64,000 nucleotides of DNA from Talpa occidentalis (lineage: Eukaryota; Chordata; Mammalia; Eulipotyphla; Talpidae), in contig NW_023604295.1 in NCBI RefSeq assembly GCF_014898055.3, forward strand, positions 94,751,591-94,815,590, read 5' to 3'. Below the pieces are notes generated by a model that was not told where the DNA came from, made no database searches, and was given only the letters and a program-made list of their open reading frames with translations. How positions within the stretch are numbered: position 1 is the first letter of the stretch; each line of letters opens with the position of its first letter. This document shows positions 23,801 through 64,000 of this stretch, in pieces. The translations under genes were made by a program, and so were the position numbers.

Positions 23801-24254
23801 CTAGCAACAACAAATGTTGGCAAGGATGTGGTAAAAAAGGAACTCTCTGACATTGCTGGTGGGAGTGCAAACTGGTCCAATCACTATGGAAAGCTGCTTG
23901 GAGGTTCCTCGGGTCTACTAAAAATGGAGCTACCGTATGATCCGGCAATTCCACTACTAGGGATCTACCCAAAGGACACAAAAACAGTGATTCAAAAGAA
24001 CACCTGTACCCTTATGTTTATTGCAGCACTATTTACAATAGGCAAAACCTGGAAACAACCCAAATGCCCAAAAATAGATGACTAGATCAAGATGAGGCAT
24101 ATATACAATGGATGGAATATTATTCAGCAATCATAAAAGATAAACTCACACCATTCGCTGCAACGTGTATGGTACTAGAAGGAATTATGCTCCATGAAAT
24201 AAGCCAGAAGGAAAAAGAAAAATATTGGATGGTTTCACTTATAGCAAGAATATA
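20900..24254 (+). pseudogene. L1 ORF2 remnant (reverse transcriptase present, endonuclease missing)
   Basis: Begins with ITEDNWTNEEIKEDIKKYF, equivalent to the ORF2 linker after the endonuclease. The best open block, 21462-22442, encodes the reverse transcriptase with [13 protein letters not shown], the [10 protein letters not shown] region, [12 protein letters not shown] and the catalytic FADD in [13 protein letters not shown]. It is closed by a TAA after KKPRKPSLL. The C-terminus (23687-24254) ends SLIARI. Interrupted by stops and a SINE, so inactive. Confidence 0.85.
23136..23413 (-). repeat. tRNA-derived SINE (minus), GC-rich younger subfamily
   Basis: Read on the minus strand it starts GGCCTCCCTGGTGGCGCAGC and ends CTTCTGACTGTACCCAGTG with an (AATA)n tail. 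Exact 15-bp target-site duplication CACAATAACATCTTT at 23121-23135 and 23414-23428, inside the younger L1. Confidence 0.95.
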
Positions 24255-25290
24255 GGGGAACCAAATAAGACATCAATGTAAAAAAAATAATAACAGTACA
24301 AAACACAACAAAGCAAAAACAGACAATTATAAATCAGCGACATACTAAAGGGGAGAAGGGAAAGGGATCAGAGGGAGGGAGGGAGGAGCACAAGGGACTG
24401 AGGTGATGGTGCACGGGTGCATTGGTGAAGGAAACTCTATGGGGACTATACCTGTGGGGGTGGGGGGAAGCAAATAGTTTAAAAATAAAAATGATGTAAA
24501 AAATAAAAAAATTAATATAATCAAAATTTAAAAAAACGGGCAAAGGGAAAAAAAACCCACAATGCAATACCACCTCACTCCAGTGAGAATGCCCCATATC
24601 AAAAACCTAAAGACAACAAATGTTGACAAAGGTGTGGGAAAAAGGGAACCATCAGATACTATTGGTGGGAGTGCAAACTAGTTCAGCCATTATGGAAAAC
24701 ATTATGGGGGTTCTCAAAATTAAAAATAGATATATCATATGATCCAGTAATTGCATTTCTTGGCATGTAGTCAAAGAATGCAAAAAACCTTAATTTGAAG
24801 GCATATATACACTCCTCTTTTCATCACAGCACTATTTATAACAGCCAAATTGAGGAAACAACCTAGGTGCCCAAAGACAGATGACTGGATTAAGATGTAC
24901 ATACAAACAATGCACTACTACTCTGCTATAAAGAGATGGCCTCTTACATTTGCAACAACATGGATGGAACTGGAGGGGATTATGCTAAGCGAAAAAGTCA
25001 GAAGAAAACAAATACAGGATGACTTCACTCATATTTACAATTTACAGAAACAAAGCAAATGAATTGATTAAACCAAAACAAACCCTAAAAATATGACTGC
25101 AGAATTGACTCTATTAAAGGGAAAGAGAACAAAGTGGGAGAGGCGTCCAGTGATCTATGGCAAAAGACTGGGTGTTTTGGTGGGTTTGTGTGATGACATA
25201 CATCTGAGGAATTGTGAACCTGTTCTAAATCATACACAATGTTGTAAATCAATGCTGCTTCCATAAATAAATTTTAATCAAAATTGTGGT

Positions 25291-25650
25291 GATGGGAAAG
25301 ATTAGGGATGAAGGAATGGAGAGTTAATAAGTTTCAATTTTGAATGATGAAAAAACTCAGGAGACTGGCTGCACACCAAGGTGAATACTTAACTATAACC
25401 ATAAAAGTAATTTAGATAATAAATTTTGCTATGAGTATTTTATAATTAAAAATAAAAATTTTTAAAAGAACCAATGAATTTTTTAATGTGCTAATGATAC
25501 TATAGTTATGTTTGAAAATAAAATAGAGATACATACTATTAAGTTGATACTTGCAGGTAGATGGGTACAGGGATATTGATTTCACTCTCCTACTTTTGTA
25601 TATGTCTGAAATTTGCTAACAAAATAACTCTTTGAAACATAGGGAACCAA
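25291..25650 (+). repeat. old L1-type 3' end debris
   Basis: AACTCAGGAGACTGGCTGCA with AATACTTAACTATAACC, and TCTCCTACTTTTGTATATGT with CTGAAATTTGCTAAC, resemble two old L1-type 3' ends one after the other. These are the last repeats before the U2SURP 3' UTR. Confidence 0.45.
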
Positions 25651-25751
25651 TAACAAAACGGAGTTTCCTAATCAAGAGAATAATTACCCTGAAAATATGT
25701 TTAACAAAATACAGCAATGTTTTGACTACAACTGCTAAATGCAGCGCATCA

Positions 25752-25757
25752 TTTATT
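25752..25757 (-). terminator. candidate distal polyadenylation signal AATAAA
   Basis: Minus-strand AATAAA within GTGAAAAATAAATGATG, followed on the minus strand by TGCTGTATTTTGTT about 55 nt later, a plausible U/GU-rich downstream element. It is near the boundary between repeat-free sequence and L1 debris. Confidence 0.45.
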
Positions 25758-25872
25758 TTTCACATTTGGGAGAAAGCTGCTGAAACCTAGATAATGGTTT
25801 ACTGGCTTGCATTAGAAAAACTACATGTAGAAAATTACATGAGTCTAAAGTTTGCTATGAAAACAATGTATT

Positions 25873-25878
25873 TTTATT
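25873..25878 (-). terminator. alternative distal polyadenylation signal AATAAA
   Basis: Minus-strand AATAAA in ACTTTAATAAAAATAC. Less obvious GU-rich sequence follows than for 25752-25757. One of the two probably defines the long 3' end. Confidence 0.35.
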
Positions 25879-28800
25879 AAAGTAATTAAGTCAAAAACAA
25901 CAACAAAAGGCAAATTCCACAACCTTTGCAACTATATAATCTTTATGTAGAAAAACTATAAAGTGACAGTTTGGAAAGCAGCTCCACAATAAACTTAATC
26001 CTTACATTAAGAGTAACTAAATATGGAATCAGTTCACCCAAAAGAAATTGTCTTGCTGTAGAATATTTCAGCTGAGCTGATTTCAACTATATTATTCTCA
26101 TTTCTGAAAAAAATGTTAAATTGTCTTTCCTGGTATTTCAAGCCACCAGAAATATAACATACAAGAGCCTGTGGAAGTAAAATGATAAACACAAATACTC
26201 CAAGCACAATTACATGACAAATGAGGGCATTTTATCTATAGGTCTACAAAACTATATAAATAACCAATTATACATATAACCCATTTACACTGAAGCTCCA
26301 TGAGGTGGTACTGAGTAAACACTGAGGCATTGAATTTTTAACAATGGACATGGCTCACCCTGAACAGCAGCACATTCCCACCTTTTAGTCTAGCATCACA
26401 ACACTTCCCCTGGGATTTGTATATACCTAAGTCCTGGGAGTTCAATAACAAAAATAGGAAAAAAAAAAAAAAAGGAATAATGAATTAAGCATCTTCTAAA
26501 ATCTATTCATGCATATGAAATCAGAAAACAAGCACTCTGTGTTTTTACAGTTACATGTTCCTTGAAACTTCATTAGTATCTGCACTGAATTTGCTTCAAC
26601 CTCTTCCATTAAAATAGCAGAAAAAACAACAAAGAAAAAAAAGTTCTCTTAAATGTACAATCTTCAAAATATGGTACTATTTAAAAACAAACTTCAGCAG
26701 AAATTACTGTTGTGGCCTTCAGAACAGGTCAAGTGACTGACAATAGATTTGCTCTCATTTTTAATAATCATAATAAGCTATTATCATGCTCATGTAATTT
26801 TTTGGAAATTGTACGATCACAAAGACAAATGTGTACAGAATATTTCCAATAACAAAAACTAGATCATGATTGAAATGTCTTAAAAAAAATGTTTATTTTT
26901 GAGCTGGAGAAAATAAAAAGTTTGGGAGGAAAAATACAGTTATCATAATCAAGTATTTCCTCCCTCTTAAGCCTCTTTAATAGGGATAAAAGTCTCAGGA
27001 TATGCCCACAGGAATGGTCTGCAATAAAGAAAAATTAGGTCACTGTATAGTAATTTCTGCAAACTGTAGCAGAAAAGCCAAGAACATTCTGAGCCAAATA
27101 AAAGCTCTCTTTTAGGTCAGGGCTTTTTTTGTTTTAGTTCTTTAATCCCTTATTTCTTAACATATTACAGCTCAAAAATGCCTATACACTTTACTAAGGA
27201 TAATAAGGAAACACAATGTCAAAAAAATTTCACAAACATAATCCTTTTTAATTACAGGTCTCTCTTTGGTAAGAAACAGACCGCCTCTTATTTACTTTCA
27301 CGTACATAGGAGAGGGAGACTAAATGGTATTAACCTGGTAAAGAAACACTGTATATAAACGTTGGTGGAAGGGTAAAGAGTTTTAAGTCACACCCTTTTT
27401 AAGAAGAGTAGACAACAGAGGATTTCCTCTTACATGTAGCTATGGTAGAGGATATTAAGTATTGCAGAGCTGGAACAGGGTATTTCCTGTAGCCAGAAGG
27501 CCATGCCTATGAACATTTCAGTCAACTGGTAGAAAATTTGCTATCTAAGAGCGCTTTTTAGAAAGGAAACAGATGAACAATAGGCTATTATAAAAATATG
27601 GTAGAACTTCACCTTTAAATTCACCATTTTTTTATTCCATTGAATTTTCATAGAATCCATGGAGAATAGACAGGTTTATTCTATTTATTTTCTCATTAAA
27701 ATTAGAAATAACCTATCTAATACCATTTGCAATTCCAGGGGAAAAACTCAATACAAACTAATACACACATTAACAAACTTCACAGAATATATATTCTATC
27801 AACCTTAAGCAACACCCACCCACCCACAAGGAAGCCAAGTCTGAACTGCTATAAAATAACCATTCTTCATTATAGCTGGATCCAGATTAAAAGAACCACT
27901 AAGATCCATTGCAATGGGAAAATATTACAAATAAGCACACAAAACTGACGTAACAAACTTCTCTACTGACTCCTGCTTCTCCAACGTATTTTTTAAGAGA
28001 GAAATAAGCATTTTTTGAAACTTGAATAGCAAAATTATTACCCAACCAAGTATTTCTAAGCCTATACTATTAAAGATAGCAAATGACAGATGCCCAAATC
28101 ACCAGCAACTCAACGTTGTTATTTTTGAAAAGAAAGGTAACTATATAAAATTGCATTCTCCCAAGCAATGAACAGGGGAGAAAAAAATGTTAGTTTTAAA
28201 ATGGCTCTATTTGTAGGTTTTTTTTTTTTTTAAAAAAACCAGCACCAAATGTTCATATTTAATCATTCTGAGCAACACTCATGAGTTAACATTTCCTAAC
28301 AATATGGACAAACAAGAGTGAACATTAAGGGAATTAACTTTCAAGTAATACTGTATGTTGATAAGAACCATTAAGTAAAATAATCTGATTGGCTTATTTG
28401 TAAAACTACTGTAGGTTTGCCCAATTTGGAAACAGCATGCCTCACTGCACAGCTAATATACCTACACCCCAAATCATGGGTACAGCATATTTTATTATGC
28501 TATTAGGCAAGATTTAGTAAAACAATGTGAAAAAAACATTTTTTTTTTAAAAAGCAAGATAACTCAAAACAATCCATTAATAGTTTTCTATTCTTCCTGT
28601 TAGGGGAGAAAAAACAACCCATCAAACCACTACATGAAGTATCTAAATGAAAAACTGAAAACAAGATTCACAAGTACTAGTGTCAGGTCAAGTCTACATA
28701 ACCCTTTATTATACTATATTTACAGCAATAGTATGATCAACATTATACAAGTTTTCTTATTTCTTCCTCATACTGTGGCAATTTTATTCCCACTTGTAAA

Positions 28801-29489
28801 ACAGATTTCAACTGTGCAAATGATCTAGATTAACTTTTTGCACTTTAAATTACAACCCACTGGATGTTAAGTTTCCTGAAATCTATTTTAAATTTTACTT
28901 AAGGCTAAACCTAAAAGTAAATTCTTTTAAAAATACGGTACTTTAAAACAGAACCTTGTAGAAATATACTGATACCAGTGTTTGAAAGCTAGCCTACAGA
29001 GGAGGGTAACTATCATACAAAAAACTATGGCTAACTCCTGTTAGAAGACTCATAAATAAATTTATCATGATAGATAAAATCAAAAGATGGAGATTTAGGT
29101 TTTCCTAAAATGAAGCAGTTGCTCAGGACACAAGTTGTGTGTATTTAAATCATATTGCTTCTTTGAAAAAAGAAACATGTTTCAGCCAGGCATTCCATTA
29201 ACAAGACGTCATGCCATTTTCACCTAGTACTTTGATCACTGGGTACTAGTATTACCCAAGAGAACCTTATCAAAGAAACTGGTTGGCAAACCTACTAAAT
29301 GTTCTCAGGTCCCTTAATTTTGATAGTCATCTTAGTAAATATAAAACTTTAGTTACTTGAGCAATGGAGCTTGTAAAGTGCATTAGGTATAAGAAACAAC
29401 AGAAATGCCAAACTCACTTAAGTAGGACTTCAAGGGACTTGATGTCACCAGCAGGGCAAAAAAACAACATTATAGTTTTCTGTTGAGAT

Positions 29490-29495
29490 TTTATT
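29490..29495 (-). terminator. candidate proximal polyadenylation signal AATAAA
   Basis: Minus-strand AATAAA about 380 nt after the stop codon, in TTTCAAATAAAATCTC. Would give a short 3' UTR. Similar hexamers at 28710-28705 and 28788-28783 are further options. Confidence 0.3.
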
Positions 29496-29875
29496 TGAAA
29501 TCTAATTTAAATTGTCAAAGCTACAAAATGGGGGAAGACATCTGTATTATTTTTGCTAAGTCACAACATCCTAAAACAAAAAACTACTACTGCCAGCAGA
29601 TCCATTATACACATTTCTGATGAAATTCATTAGCACAATAAAAATTTCATCTTGAAAAACAGCCACAATGAAAGTAATTTATACAATATAAAACAATGAC
29701 ATGTCTACAGATGCAGTTACTCATGAGTTTACACATGCATTCACAAACAAATAAACAAAAACCCCAGGAATGCTCTTTCATTTGATTTTTTGTTTTTTTT
29801 TTTTTTAAAAACAGACTGTTCAGGCACAAAACAAAATCGCATTTCCAATAAGTGACAGCATCTTAAAAACTTATG

Positions 29876-63717
<33,842 letters not shown>

Positions 63718-63867
63718 CTAGAAAATAAAAAGCATTACTTTACATATACATTCTTATCTACAGCATACACACACATCAACTCACAATCAATTCTTCAGAA
63801 TAGATGACTATTTTTTAAAATTTTCACTATGAAAGCTGAGGCTACACTATATAGATTAGACACCTAC

Positions 63868-63920
63868 CTTGATGTTGAGTCTGATGTAAGCATTCATTAT
63901 AGAATGTCTTCATTTTCTAG
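63868..63920 (-). other. U2SURP: candidate alternative 5' exon of U2SURP with its own ATG
   Basis: The minus strand has a consensus donor AAG then GTAGGT at 63868. Ten codons before it (63897-63868) form ATG-started MNAYIRLNIK in phase 0, exactly the phase needed to join PLLENK at 63717. An in-frame TGA lies four codons upstream of the ATG, so it would act as an alternative first-coding exon, not as a normal internal exon. A possible acceptor AG precedes 63920 but has a poor pyrimidine tract. Confidence 0.35.
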
Positions 63921-64000
63921 CTCAATGTTACTAACAAGACTTTTAATTTTTTTACCGAAGTAAAAATAAAACAGATTAACAAGGCTTTGAACTCATTCCA

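Larger units (their letters stand above)
19349..24556 (+). mobile_element. younger L1 with 5' UTR, lacking the endonuclease region
   Basis: Inserted in the older L1 with an exact 10-bp duplication CCACAATGCA at 19339-19348 and 24557-24566. Order: GC-richer 5' UTR (19349 to about 19830), ORF1 remnant (to about 20820), ORF2 entering about 100 bp later at a position that is normally beyond the endonuclease, reverse transcriptase, ORF2 C-terminus (to about 24254), purine-rich 3' UTR (GGGAGGGAGGGAGGAGC) and A-rich tail. A SINE (23136-23413) is nested inside. Net length without SINE about 4.9 kb. Confidence 0.85.
17897..25290 (+). mobile_element. older L1, broken by a SINE and by a younger L1
   Basis: Pieces at 17897-18671, 18972-19348 and 24557-25290 are collinear ORF2 3' part and 3' UTR (AACTATCACTATTGCAGATA; GAGAGAAAATACTTGCATG; AATGCCCCATATCAAAAACC; GATGCACTATTACTCTGC-like C-terminus). 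A SINE (18672-18971) and a 5.2-kb L1 (19349-24556) interrupt it. 5'-truncated near the reverse transcriptase FADD position; all frames broken. Confidence 0.85.
25735..29875 (-). other. U2SURP: U2SURP 3' UTR, about 4.1 kb (left limit approximate)
   Basis: This stretch has no recognisable interspersed repeats, is AT-rich with many short A and T runs, and starts directly after the stop codon. Immediately to the left, L1 remnants begin. This fits a long, selectively kept 3' UTR. The left limit is inferred from AATAAA hexamers on the minus strand at 25757-25752 and 25878-25873, the former followed by a TG/T-rich stretch. Many internal AATAAA hexamers allow shorter forms. Confidence 0.55.

Noticed and set aside
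23341..23880. 179-codon minus-strand frame
   Set aside because: Antisense of L1 ORF2 joined to the nested SINE.

Overview
The window is nuclear DNA from a placental mammal. It holds most of one split gene with GT-AG introns, numerous interspersed repeats (tRNA-derived SINEs, L1, MIR, L2, MER5-type and LTR-type elements), and no bacterial-style operons. The abundant SINE has a tRNA-like head that starts with a GGGCCTCCC block, carries box A and box B, and ends in an (AATA)n/A-rich tail. I do not recognise it as a primate, rodent, carnivore or ruminant SINE. From memory it best fits the tRNA-derived SINEs of horseshoe or Old World leaf-nosed bats. Species placement is inference, roughly 50 percent.

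Right part (about 25.7-64 kb): U2SURP (SR140), the U2 snRNP-associated SURP-domain protein, lies on the minus strand. I could place 25 coding exons, from 63717 down to the stop codon at 29876-29878. All have compatible phases and together give 2868 nt, i.e. 955 residues plus stop. As I recall the human protein (1029 aa), this corresponds to residues 75-1029, so the first exons and the promoter lie beyond the right edge. Along the protein come an N-terminal charged/coiled-coil part, an RRM, a SURP module, a CTD-interacting domain (CID), an acidic LDG-repeat segment, a cwf21-like coiled coil and the C-terminal RS domain. A long AU-rich 3' UTR probably extends to about 25.7 kb. The introns carry ten SINE copies, eight of them antisense to the gene, plus old L1, L2, MIR and MER5 fragments.

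Left part (1-25.7 kb): intergenic DNA downstream of U2SURP with no protein-coding gene I can support. It is a layered repeat landscape. An LTR-type repeat is split by an old L1/MIR block and a SINE (5.3-7.4 kb). A MER5-type element is split by an old L1 that itself received a young minus-strand L1 (9.95-12.03 kb). An old L1 received one SINE and a 5.2-kb younger L1, which in turn received an inverted SINE (17.9-25.3 kb).

Points most worth a second look: a 33-nt in-frame candidate cassette microexon in U2SURP (38292-38324); a GC-AG intron after the exon ending at 49638; an antisense L1 whose A-tail stops a few bases from a U2SURP 5' splice site; a candidate 5'-extended exon with its own ATG (63868-63920); and a small retroposon of a family I do not recognise, present as a longer copy at 9151-9773 and an 85-bp copy at 62295-62379, each flanked by target-site duplications.
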